Shown here piece after piece: positions 1 through 5,952 of a stretch of 12,372 nt of DNA; the stretch's first letter is position 1; every line of letters begins with the position of its first letter. Origin of the DNA: Aestuarierythrobacter sp037968495. Its GTDB lineage: Bacteria; Pseudomonadota; Alphaproteobacteria; Sphingomonadales; Sphingomonadaceae. The translations under genes were made by a program, and so were the position numbers. The notes beneath the pieces were generated by a model. It was not told the origin of the DNA, made no database searches, and saw only the letters and a program-made list of their open reading frames with translations. The DNA lies in assembly GCA_037968495.1 (NCBI GenBank), contig JBBKVP010000041.1, forward strand, positions 1 to 12,372. Direction: 5' to 3'.

Positions 1-1
1 G

Positions 2-130
2 CTTAAACGCATCATCAAGGACTATGATGCAATGCTGAAAGCGTCGAACAAAAGTGACCCTGAGTTGGAGAATGTCAGGAAGGCAATACGAACCTGTGAC
101 TTATCATACCAAGAGCGGACCAGCCGTTAA
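2..130 (+). CDS. 3' end of an unidentified protein (partial)
   Basis: An open frame enters from the left edge and ends at TAA (128-130), giving 42 C-terminal residues, LKRIIKDYDAML...QERTSR. The peptide is very polar, with many Lys, Arg, Glu and Asp residues, and its first half would suit an amphipathic helix. It has no Cys pair, membrane segment or recognisable motif. The frame has no internal stop and its end sits 56 bases before the start chosen for the next gene, so a real gene tail is plausible. Short open frames also occur by chance, however, and the family cannot be named from this fragment. Confidence 0.4.
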   Translation, partial: LKRIIKDYDAMLKASNKSDPELENVRKAIRTCDLSYQERTSR

Positions 131-186
131 CGACCCAGTTGCTGTCGCTATCTGCGCGTTCCATAGTATCCGTAGAGGAGCGTCCA

Positions 187-543
187 ATGGACCACGCTAC
201 GCCAAACCTGCCATCGATTAGTTTTGAGGCTACCGCGAGCTTTTACTCGCGATTGGGTTTTGAAGAAAGTTGGCGAGACGAGGGATGGATGATTCTAAAT
301 CGGGGCGGAATCGCCTTGGAGTTTTTTCCAAATCCTGGTTTGAAAGCTGCTGAGAGCAATTTCAGTTGCTGCCTCCGCTTGGACGACATGGCTGGCCTAT
401 ATGAGGCGTGTAGGGATGCTGGACTTCCCGAGCAGTGCTGGGGATGGCCTCGCCTCCATCCGCCGAAGCTTGAGGACAGCGGACTCACAATAGCCTATAT
501 GGTTGATCCTGATGGAACGCTTATTCGCCTGATCCAAAACTAA
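187..543 (+). CDS. Bleomycin-resistance-like VOC protein (Tn5 Ble type)
   Basis: A 118-residue single-domain VOC (glyoxalase/bleomycin resistance/dioxygenase) protein. It closely resembles, from memory, the Tn5-encoded bleomycin-binding protein. Shared blocks are ATPNLPS (4-10), a FYxRLGF block (19-25), WMIL (34-37), LEFF (44-47), CCLRLDD (61-67), PRLHPP (88-93) and VDPDGTLIRLIQN (106-118). Proteins of that type are dimers that sequester bleomycin-family glycopeptides rather than modify them. The start is ATG 187, because GAGGAG (175-180) lies 6 bases upstream. A longer frame opens at 139 but has no ribosome site. The protein stops right after RLIQN, a few residues shorter than I recall for Tn5 Ble. 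Chromosomal homologues with unknown natural ligand are common, so the drug-binding role is inference; family membership is firm. Confidence 0.88.
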   Translation: MDHATPNLPSISFEATASFYSRLGFEESWRDEGWMILNRGGIALEFFPNPGLKAAESNFSCCLRLDDMAGLYEACRDAGLPEQCWGWPRLHPPKLEDSGLTIAYMVDPDGTLIRLIQN

Positions 544-550
544 AGCTAGG

Positions 551-578
551 CGCAGTTTCCCACCCAATTTCAGACGTT
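551..578. repeat. Degenerate relative of the 2449-2479 inverted-repeat element
   Basis: The 13-base core TTCCCACCCAATT recurs here (557-569), followed by CAGACGTT where the copy at 2449-2479 has GCGGACATT. The flanking arms no longer pair. It could be a decayed copy of the same dispersed intergenic element, or the end of a run-down element between the VOC gene and the AraC-type gene. Confidence 0.35.
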
Positions 579-596
579 CGCGAATGAGGCCCCGCC

Positions 597-1748
597 TTGG
601 CATACGCTGCGATGGCGGCTAACCTCCTGTTGATGTGGGACGGTCTTGTTCTTGGCTGGCGAACGGCGATACTTATCCCACCCATGGCTGTCATGCTGCT
701 CGTCGCCACCGCGCTTACGCGCACACTGGCAAACAGGGCCGCGAACAGGACGCTGGCCACATTGCTTGTCGTGCTCGCCGGAATACTCACGCCTTGGGCA
801 ATCGGTTTCGCGGGCTTTTACGATCACTGGCAATGGCTGAGCTTCGCTCCCTTTGCGCACCCGCTGGCAGCAGCGCCGCTGTTCTATTTTTACCTCTTCG
901 CCCTCGTCCATGGCCGATTACCCGACGAGCGCTGGTGGCATTTGGCCGCACCGCTCACCTTTGGCGGAATAATGGTGATCAGCTTTCTGCTCTCAGCCGA
1001 GGCGAAGCAGGCTTGGGCGCAGATCTCTTCGGGCTGGCTCGACATTGTGGTCGCCCTTGGGATCGTCATTGGATTTGTTTTCTACGGCCGGTTAAGCTTG
1101 CGCTTGCTGCGCCAATACCGCCGCTGGCTCGCTAATGAGCGCAGTGATGACGATCGCTTCGCCGCCCGCTGGCTCCAGATTATCCTGATTGGCGCTGCGA
1201 TTCTGCTGCTTGTGTGGAGCATGTACGAGGTCACTGACGCAGCGATCGGCCTGAGCTATCGCGGCCTGATGGGGCTGTATATTGTGATTGGCGCCCTTGG
1301 TACGGCTCTGGCGATTGAGGGCTGGCGGCACGCACACTTGCCCTTCCCCTCTATGCGGTCAGCCAAAGCACTGGAGCCAAGCCAAGAGTCAGAACCGGAA
1401 ATTGATCGAACCGCAGAAGCAGATCGTTGGGCCGCTCTCATTCGCGAAGACCGGCTGTTTGAAGACCCAGAAATCACCCTCGCCCGTGCCGCTCGCCACC
1501 TTGCGACCAACCAGTCCTATCTTTCGCGTGCGGTGAACGAAGGGCTTGGTATGAACTGGTCGACGCTTATCAATGGTATGCGCAGCGAAGCCGTGGCGGA
1601 CCGGTTGCGTGCCAATCCGTCAGCCGATATTTTGGGCACAGCGCTGGACTGCGGTTTCAATTCCAAGTCCAGTTTCAACCGCTTTTTCAGGGCGCATCAC
1701 GGTATGACGCCGTCTGCCTTCAGGCGTAAAACGTCTCAAAACACATAA
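597..1748 (+). CDS. AraC-family regulator with N-terminal multi-pass membrane domain
   Basis: A 383-residue protein in two parts. Residues 1-245 hold about seven hydrophobic segments (roughly 22-40, 53-72, 90-105, 119-133, 147-163, 192-210 and 222-240). After a Glu/Ser-rich linker (about 255-275), residues 280-380 form an AraC/XylS DNA-binding domain. Its first helix-turn-helix is about 294-316 (LARAARHLATNQSYLSRAVN). Its second is about 344-366, followed by the typical end HHGMTPSAFRRK (367-378). The charged stretch YRRWLANERSDDDRFAARWL (174-193) between membrane segments is, from memory, common in this architecture. The protein probably senses a membrane or envelope signal and binds DNA while anchored in the inner membrane. 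The start is TTG 597, supported by GAGG (586-589) 7 bases upstream; ATG 612 is the alternative and removes five residues. The next gene is the natural candidate target, which is inference. Confidence 0.85.
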   Translation: MAYAAMAANLLLMWDGLVLGWRTAILIPPMAVMLLVATALTRTLANRAANRTLATLLVVLAGILTPWAIGFAGFYDHWQWLSFAPFAHPLAAAPLFYFYLFALVHGRLPDERWWHLAAPLTFGGIMVISFLLSAEAKQAWAQISSGWLDIVVALGIVIGFVFYGRLSLRLLRQYRRWLANERSDDDRFAARWLQIILIGAAILLLVWSMYEVTDAAIGLSYRGLMGLYIVIGALGTALAIEGWRHAHLPFPSMRSAKALEPSQESEPEIDRTAEADRWAALIREDRLFEDPEITLARAARHLATNQSYLSRAVNEGLGMNWSTLINGMRSEAVADRLRANPSADILGTALDCGFNSKSSFNRFFRAHHGMTPSAFRRKTSQNT

Positions 1749-1776
1749 ACGTGCAGCGTTTTTGGGATGTGAGACG
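1732..1776. promoter_or_regulatory. Nested inverted repeat over the araC-type stop codon
   Basis: CGTCTCA (1732-1738) and TGAGACG (1770-1776) are perfect complements. Between them AAACG (1747-1751) and CGTTT (1757-1761) can pair across TGCAG. The structure spans the end of the regulator gene. It could be an RNA stem-loop ending that transcript (CGTTTTT resembles a weak terminator tail) or a protein-binding site. Only the symmetry is seen directly. Confidence 0.4.
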
Positions 1777-1805
1777 CAGCGGCCAAAAATCTCAGCCATC
1801 AGTCT

Positions 1806-1839
1806 TTTCAGCGAAGGCCAATCCGGCCACCAGCTGAAA
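1806..1839. promoter_or_regulatory. Nested inverted repeat upstream of the exported-protein gene
   Basis: TTTCAGC (1806-1812) and GCTGAAA (1833-1839) are perfect complements 20 bases apart. Inside them GGCC (1816-1819) and GGCC (1825-1828) can pair across AATCC. The right arm ends 13 bases before the ATG at 1853, where a ribosome site or promoter would lie. It may be an operator or an RNA structure controlling translation. No binding factor can be named. Confidence 0.4.
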
Positions 1840-1852
1840 TAATGGACTTAAC

Positions 1853-2389
1853 ATGCTGAACACTCTTACCGCTCTCGTCGCACTCACCCAGGCCGCTACA
1901 ATAGTCGCCGATTTGCCAGCCAATGCGGTTGACGCTTTTAGCGCGCTGGAAGGCGAGTGGCAGGGCCAGTTGGAATATCATGACTATCAGTCGGACACAT
2001 TGCAGGTGATTCCGCTTCGCGTGGAATTCGATACAATCCCCGATGATACGACTTTCATCCAGCGTTCGGTCTTCACAGATCCTGCCTTTCCGGTTCGCAT
2101 CACCACCATGGTGAATGTGGAAGGGGAAACCGTCAGCGTCGCCAATTCGCGCGCTGGACGTCCCTTCGAAAGCTATGCAAATTCGGCGCGATTGACCGGA
2201 GCAACAAGTGCCGACAACTGGTCGATGACGCTGACCCGCATAGACGAAGACGACAATCGCCCTGCTGCCATCCGTGAGCTTATGGTTCGCAATGGCGACA
2301 TGCTGACTGTCACCAAGGAGGTCGATTTTCTGGATGACGACACAGCCGAATGGATGTTCCGGAACCGCGTGACACTCTCAGCGCAGTAA
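1853..2389 (+). CDS. Putative exported protein of unknown function (DUF1579-like appearance)
   Basis: A 178-residue protein with a hydrophobic N-terminus (MLNTLTALVALTQAATIVAD) that may be a signal peptide, although it has no Lys or Arg before the hydrophobic core. The remainder is acidic and beta-strand-like. FSALEGEWQGQLEYHDYQSD (29-48) is followed by alternating strands and ends with TVTKEVDFLDDDTAEWMFRN (152-171). The L-x-GEW-x-G-x-L-x-Y opening and the closing W-x-FRNR recall small lipocalin-like or DUF1579-type periplasmic proteins, but I cannot assign a family firmly. It has one clear start (ATG 1853) with only a weak ribosome site. It follows the membrane-bound AraC regulator on the same strand after 104 bases of repeat-rich DNA and is followed by a terminator-like hairpin. 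That layout suggests a regulator-target pair. Confidence 0.7.
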   Translation: MLNTLTALVALTQAATIVADLPANAVDAFSALEGEWQGQLEYHDYQSDTLQVIPLRVEFDTIPDDTTFIQRSVFTDPAFPVRITTMVNVEGETVSVANSRAGRPFESYANSARLTGATSADNWSMTLTRIDEDDNRPAAIRELMVRNGDMLTVTKEVDFLDDDTAEWMFRNRVTLSAQ

Positions 2390-2411
2390 GCGGTGCAACA
2401 CAGTGCAAAGA

Positions 2412-2445
2412 AAGGAGCCGCTCGGAAAGCTGGGCGGCCCCTTCT
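2412..2445 (+). terminator. Terminator-like hairpin after the exported-protein gene
   Basis: AAGGAGCCGCTC (2412-2423) pairs with GGGCGGCCCCTT (2432-2443) across an 8-base loop. The 12-bp stem has one A-C mismatch and one T-G wobble. It begins 23 bases after the stop at 2389 and runs into CTTCT, a short pyrimidine tail and not a full T run. GC content and position suit an intrinsic terminator, and the tail is the weak point. Confidence 0.55.
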
Positions 2446-2448
2446 GGG

Positions 2449-2479
2449 AATGTCCGCTTCCCACCCAATTGCGGACATT
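2449..2479. repeat. Intergenic inverted-repeat element with 9-bp perfect arms
   Basis: AATGTCCGC (2449-2457) and GCGGACATT (2471-2479) are perfect complements around the loop TTCCCACCCAATT. The loop core is found again at 557-569. This suggests a small dispersed palindromic element. The rest of the gap (2480-2653) holds no gene, no strong promoter and no clear terminator for metW that I can see. Confidence 0.5.
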
Positions 2480-2653
2480 TTCCTACGCACCCCTTACCCG
2501 CTACACAGGCCACGGTTCTTTGAAATCGTTATCTGCCTGTTTTTGCGCGGAACCCGCCAAAGTGTCACCCGGCTGGAACTGTGCGTTAAAGCTATGATAT
2601 TTATTCCGAAACCCTGATTTACTCCAGAGTGACAGGATGTAACTTGTGTAACC

Positions 2654-3253
2654 CTAGCGCGCTGCTGGTCCGACTTCGAATACGGCATATTCGGAGCGCC
2701 AGTTTGCGCCGATTGCGCCGATTGCGCGTTGGTTGGTGAAGAACCAGCGGCGTTCGATGGTGATACCCATCTCCGCCGCGAGTTCCTCGAAATCCGCCAC
2801 CGTGACATTGTGGATGTTCTGCGTTTCGTACCAGCTAACCGGCAAGTGCCGCGTTACCGGCATCCGCCCGCCCATCAGCAGCGCGCGGCGCATGCGCCAA
2901 TAGGCGAAGTTGGGGAAGCTGACGAAGGCCCGGCGGCCCACACGCAACAGCTCGGTCAGCATCCGGTCAGGCCGCTCGGCCGTTTGGAGCGTTTGGCTGA
3001 GGATCGCGTAATCAAACGCCCCATCGGGATAGAAGGTGAGGTCGCGGCCAGCATCGCCTTGCACAACGGATAGGCCGCGCGAGACGCAGCGTTCAACGCA
3101 TTCGGGGTCGATTTCGATACCACGAGCGTCGACTTGTTTCTCATCGCGGAGCGCGGCCATCAGCTCGCCGTCGCCGCAACCGACATCCAGCGCGCGGCTG
3201 CCGGGCTCGATATGGTCGAGAATAACCGCGAGATCGGGGCGGAGCAAAGTCAT
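2654..3253 (-). CDS. metW: Methionine biosynthesis protein MetW
   Basis: A 199-residue class I SAM-dependent methyltransferase-fold protein matching MetW in length and motifs. The SAM-binding motif is LDVGCGDGEL (22-31), with the acidic residue after strand 2 in GIEIDP (45-50). The family blocks YAILSQTLQ (82-90), SFPNFAYWR (112-120) and WYETQNIHNV (141-150) are present. MetW acts with MetX in the homoserine-acylation branch of methionine synthesis in many proteobacteria, but its own reaction is poorly defined. ATG 3253 overlaps the stop of the upstream GNAT gene by 4 bp (ATGA), so translation is probably coupled. Near the C-terminus a 9-base tandem repeat (GATTGCGCC, about 2711-2727) encodes AIGAIGAN. 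It is the last gene of the metX unit. Confidence 0.93.
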   Translation of the reverse strand: MTLLRPDLAVILDHIEPGSRALDVGCGDGELMAALRDEKQVDARGIEIDPECVERCVSRGLSVVQGDAGRDLTFYPDGAFDYAILSQTLQTAERPDRMLTELLRVGRRAFVSFPNFAYWRMRRALLMGGRMPVTRHLPVSWYETQNIHNVTVADFEELAAEMGITIERRWFFTNQRAIGAIGANWRSEYAVFEVGPAAR

Positions 3254-3669
3254 GTCGGGATGCGCTCCATCGCGCGTTCAGGCTCTGCCAGCGGCCCCCA
3301 GCCTAGTTTTGCGTGTAGGGCATGCGCATCCAGTGTACCCAGCGTCCACCGGCGCAGTCCTTGGAACTCAGGATGATCGTGTAATGCCGTTACCATCGCA
3401 ACAGAGATGCCCTTGCCGCGATGTTCCTCCAACACATAAACGTCCGCCAGTTGGGCGAAGGTGGCGTGATCCGTTATGACGCGCGCCAATGCAATCTGTT
3501 CGCCTTCAAATCGAACCGCAACAGCAACGATGTTCGCAATCGCCCTCACCACCACCTCAGGACGAATGCCCGGCGACCAATAACTGCGAGTCAGATAGGC
3601 ATGCGCAGCCACCGGGTCGATCCGGCTCTGGTCGTCTGTCAGTTCATAACCTGTCGGTAATCCGCTCAC
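3250..3669 (-). CDS. GNAT-family N-acetyltransferase between metX and metW
   Basis: A 139-residue single-domain GNAT protein. LARVITDHATFAQLADVYVL (61-80) forms the central strands. It is followed by the acetyl-CoA-binding loop EEHRGKGIS (81-89), the R/Q-x-x-G-x-G/A motif of GNATs, and by the late segment GLRRWTLGTLDAHALHAKLG (104-123). YWSPGI (30-35) near the N-terminus is also typical of this small subfamily as I remember it. The substrate is unknown. Start GTG 3669 overlaps the metX stop by 4 bp (GTGA), and the stop overlaps metW by 4 bp, so the gene is embedded in the metX-metW operon and translated with it. A role in methionine metabolism is suggested by position only; the gene could be a passenger. 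Confidence 0.87.
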   Translation of the reverse strand: MSGLPTGYELTDDQSRIDPVAAHAYLTRSYWSPGIRPEVVVRAIANIVAVAVRFEGEQIALARVITDHATFAQLADVYVLEEHRGKGISVAMVTALHDHPEFQGLRRWTLGTLDAHALHAKLGWGPLAEPERAMERIPT

Positions 3670-4778
3670 TGGACGAACCCCCTAACAACGCGGTCGAGCG
3701 CGGGGACGTCGAGCAGGAAGCTATCGTGGCCGTATGGCGCGGATAGCTCGACGAAGCTGACCGGCGCGCCTGCCGCATTGAGTGCGTGGACAACGTGGCG
3801 GCTTTCCGCAGTAGGATAAAGCCAGTCAGTGTCGAAGCTAATCAGGCAAAAGCGAGCTTTTGTGTCGGCGAAGGCGTCGGCCAGCAGTCCGCCCCCTTTC
3901 TCGGAAGCGAACTCCTCCGCCAGATCGAAATAATCCATCGCCCGGGTGATATAGAGATAGGAATTTGCGTCGAAGCGGCCCGTGAAGGCCAGCCCCTGAT
4001 GGCGCAGATAGCTTTCGACCTGAAAGTCTGCGTCGAAGCCGAAGCTCTTTGCATCACGGTCCTGCAACCGGCGGCCGAATTTCTCGGTCAGCCCCTCCTC
4101 CGAAAGGTAGGTAATATGCGCCGCCATCCGCGCGACGGACAGGCCGGCATCTGGGCTGGCGCCGGTCGCATAATAGTCGCCGCCATTCCACGCGGGGTCA
4201 GCCATGATGGCTTGCCGCCCAACTTCGTGAAAGGCGATATTCTGCGCTGAATGGCGCGCCGTGGTGGCAATCGCCAACACGCGTTCCGCCCGGTCAGGAA
4301 AGTTCGCCGCCATGCTGAGCGCCTGCATCCCGCCCATCGACCCGCCGACGATAGCGTGAAGTTTGTTGATCCCCAACGCATCCAGCAGCGCCACCTGCCC
4401 GCGCACCATGTCGCGGATTGTGATGACGGGGAAACCCATTGCGTAGGGTTTGCCGTTCTGCGCGTCACTCGCCGGACCGGTGCTGCCCATGCAGCTGCCG
4501 ATCACATTGGCGCAGATGACGTGGAATTTGTCGGTGTCGATGGGTTTGCAGGGGCCAACCATCCGCTCCCACCAGCCGGGCTTGCCGGTAACCGGATGCG
4601 CGCTGGCGATGTGTTGATCGCCCGTCAGCGCATGACAGACGAGGATGGCATTGCCCTTGTCCGCCGCCAGTTCGCCATAGGTTTCATAGGCGATCATGGC
4701 GCTATCTAGCACGCTCCCATTATCCAGCTTTAGTGGATCAGGCAGCGTGAGGTTTTGCAAAGGCGTGGCGGCGTTCAT
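3666..4778 (-). CDS. metX: Homoserine O-acyltransferase MetX
   Basis: An alpha/beta-hydrolase-fold enzyme that acylates the hydroxyl of L-homoserine (acetyl- or succinyl-CoA donor), the entry step of methionine synthesis. Numbered from the longest frame (TTG 4817, 383 residues), the nucleophile is Ser160 in GGSMGG (158-163). The catalytic Asp lies in FDTDWLYP (328-335, probably D331) and His364 in PYGHDSF. Family blocks CHALTGDQH (61-69), GKPGWWERMVGP (78-89) and ANVIGSCMGSTGP (103-115) are intact. I prefer ATG 4778 (370 residues). The TTG at 4817 falls inside a TTGACA hexamer, and homologues usually begin close to the LTLPDPL stretch. Whether the donor is acetyl- or succinyl-CoA cannot be settled here. 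It leads the metX-GNAT-metW chain and is divergent from hisC. I see no SAM-II-like riboswitch in the short leader. Confidence 0.93.
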   Translation of the reverse strand: MNAATPLQNLTLPDPLKLDNGSVLDSAMIAYETYGELAADKGNAILVCHALTGDQHIASAHPVTGKPGWWERMVGPCKPIDTDKFHVICANVIGSCMGSTGPASDAQNGKPYAMGFPVITIRDMVRGQVALLDALGINKLHAIVGGSMGGMQALSMAANFPDRAERVLAIATTARHSAQNIAFHEVGRQAIMADPAWNGGDYYATGASPDAGLSVARMAAHITYLSEEGLTEKFGRRLQDRDAKSFGFDADFQVESYLRHQGLAFTGRFDANSYLYITRAMDYFDLAEEFASEKGGGLLADAFADTKARFCLISFDTDWLYPTAESRHVVHALNAAGAPVSFVELSAPYGHDSFLLDVPALDRVVRGFVQ

Positions 4779-4811
4779 TTCGCTGGCGGACTTGGGGTAG
4801 GCTAAGCGGGC

Positions 4812-4817
4812 TGTCAA
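4812..4817 (-). promoter_or_regulatory. Possible -35 hexamer for metX
   Basis: On the minus strand TTGACA, the exact sigma-70 -35 consensus, lies at 4817-4812. A -10 17 bases on would start at CAAGTC, a poor match. If used, transcription would begin almost at ATG 4778, giving a near-leaderless mRNA. The hexamer is seen; promoter function is inference. The divergent gap to hisC is only 73 bp, so promoters for both units must share it. Confidence 0.25.
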
Positions 4818-4851
4818 TTGCCCGATTTACGGGTTATGCGCCCGTCCGATC

Positions 4852-5952
4852 ATGGCAGACCGTCCAACCATCAAGCCCTGGATAGAAGGCATCCACGCTT
4901 ACACGCCGGGCAAGTCGCGCGCAGACGACGGGCGGAAGCTGGTGAAGCTGTCGGCGAACGAGAACCCGCTGGGAAGCTCCGCAGCGGCGCTGGAGGCCCT
5001 AGCAAGTGCGCGTGAGGGGGCTACCTATCCTGACCCTGATGCATGGGAACTGCGCGCTAAGCTGGGCGAGGTTCATGGTGTTGATTCCGCGCGGATCGTG
5101 TGCGCGGCCGGTTCAGGCGATCTGCTGGGTCTTGCTGCACAAGCCTTCGCAGGACCGGGTGATGAAGTGCTGTATGTGCGCTACGGCTTCTCGCTTTACG
5201 ACATTATCGCGCGCCGCTGCGGAGCAACTCCGGTCGAAGCGCCTGATTCCGATTATGGCACCGATGCCGCAGCAATGCTGGCACTGGTGACAGACAAAAC
5301 CCGGGTGGTATTCCTCGCCAATCCGAACAACCCAACGGGCAGTTACATGACCGCGGACGAAATTGTCGCGCTCCATGCTGCCCTGCCCCGCGACGTGCTG
5401 TTCGTGCTCGATCAGGCCTACGCCGAGTATCTGACAGCGGATGAAGATGACAAGGGGCTGGCTCTGGCGGCTGCGCATGACAATGTGCTCGTGACGCGCA
5501 CATTCTCGAAAATTTACGGCCTTGCAGGTGAACGCATTGGCTGGGCCACCGGTGCTCCGCATATTGTCGATGCGCTCAATCGGATACGCGGCCCTTTCAA
5601 TGTCACAGTCAGCGGTCAAACTGCGGCGATTGCCGCGCTGGGTGATCAGGACTTTGTCCGGCGCTCGCGCGAGCAAAACGCTGCCGAGTTGGCGCGCTTT
5701 ACACAGGCCGTGGCCGCTCTAGGCAATCACGGCTTGCGCCCGCTACAGAGCAAGGCGAACTTCCTGCTGATCCTGTTCGAAGGCGCGTTGTCTGCAGAGG
5801 CGGCTTACAACGGGCTAGCCGAACGCGGATACGCGACACGCTGGTTGCCGGGCCAAGGACTGCCGCAGGGCTTGCGGATTACCATCGGTACGACCGAACA
5901 AATGGACGAAATTGCCACCGCCTTGCACGAAATGGCGGAGACTTTGCAGTGA
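4852..5952 (+). CDS. hisC: Histidinol-phosphate / aromatic aminotransferase HisC
   Basis: A 366-residue fold-type I PLP enzyme of the HisC group. It transfers an amino group between glutamate and imidazole-acetol phosphate, and many such enzymes also accept aromatic keto acids. Visible features are KLSANENPLGSS (32-43) and NPNNPTG (157-163). The PLP-contacting Asp187 and Tyr190 lie in VLDQAYAEY (185-193). The Schiff-base Lys220 is in TFSKIYGLAGERIGW (217-231), and the substrate-anion Arg342 is in GLRITIG. Length is normal. ATG 4852 has no clear ribosome site, so the message may have a very short leader. The next gene, tyrA, overlaps it by 4 bp. That pairing favours a role in tyrosine/phenylalanine transamination in addition to or instead of histidine synthesis; which dominates is inference. 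Confidence 0.93.
   Translation: MADRPTIKPWIEGIHAYTPGKSRADDGRKLVKLSANENPLGSSAAALEALASAREGATYPDPDAWELRAKLGEVHGVDSARIVCAAGSGDLLGLAAQAFAGPGDEVLYVRYGFSLYDIIARRCGATPVEAPDSDYGTDAAAMLALVTDKTRVVFLANPNNPTGSYMTADEIVALHAALPRDVLFVLDQAYAEYLTADEDDKGLALAAAHDNVLVTRTFSKIYGLAGERIGWATGAPHIVDALNRIRGPFNVTVSGQTAAIAALGDQDFVRRSREQNAAELARFTQAVAALGNHGLRPLQSKANFLLILFEGALSAEAAYNGLAERGYATRWLPGQGLPQGLRITIGTTEQMDEIATALHEMAETLQ

Noticed and set aside
2393..2617. A 74-residue plus-strand frame downstream of the exported-protein gene
   Set aside because: It runs through the terminator-like hairpin and the inverted-repeat element, shows no family pattern and has no convincing ribosome site.
4779..4851. A SAM-responsive riboswitch upstream of metX
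   Set aside because: The gap is only 73 bp and I cannot find the pseudoknot-forming blocks of SAM-II or another known class.
5113..5676. A 187-residue minus-strand frame inside hisC
   Set aside because: It lies wholly opposite a clear HisC coding sequence and has no recognisable motif; it is a by-product of GC-rich codon use.
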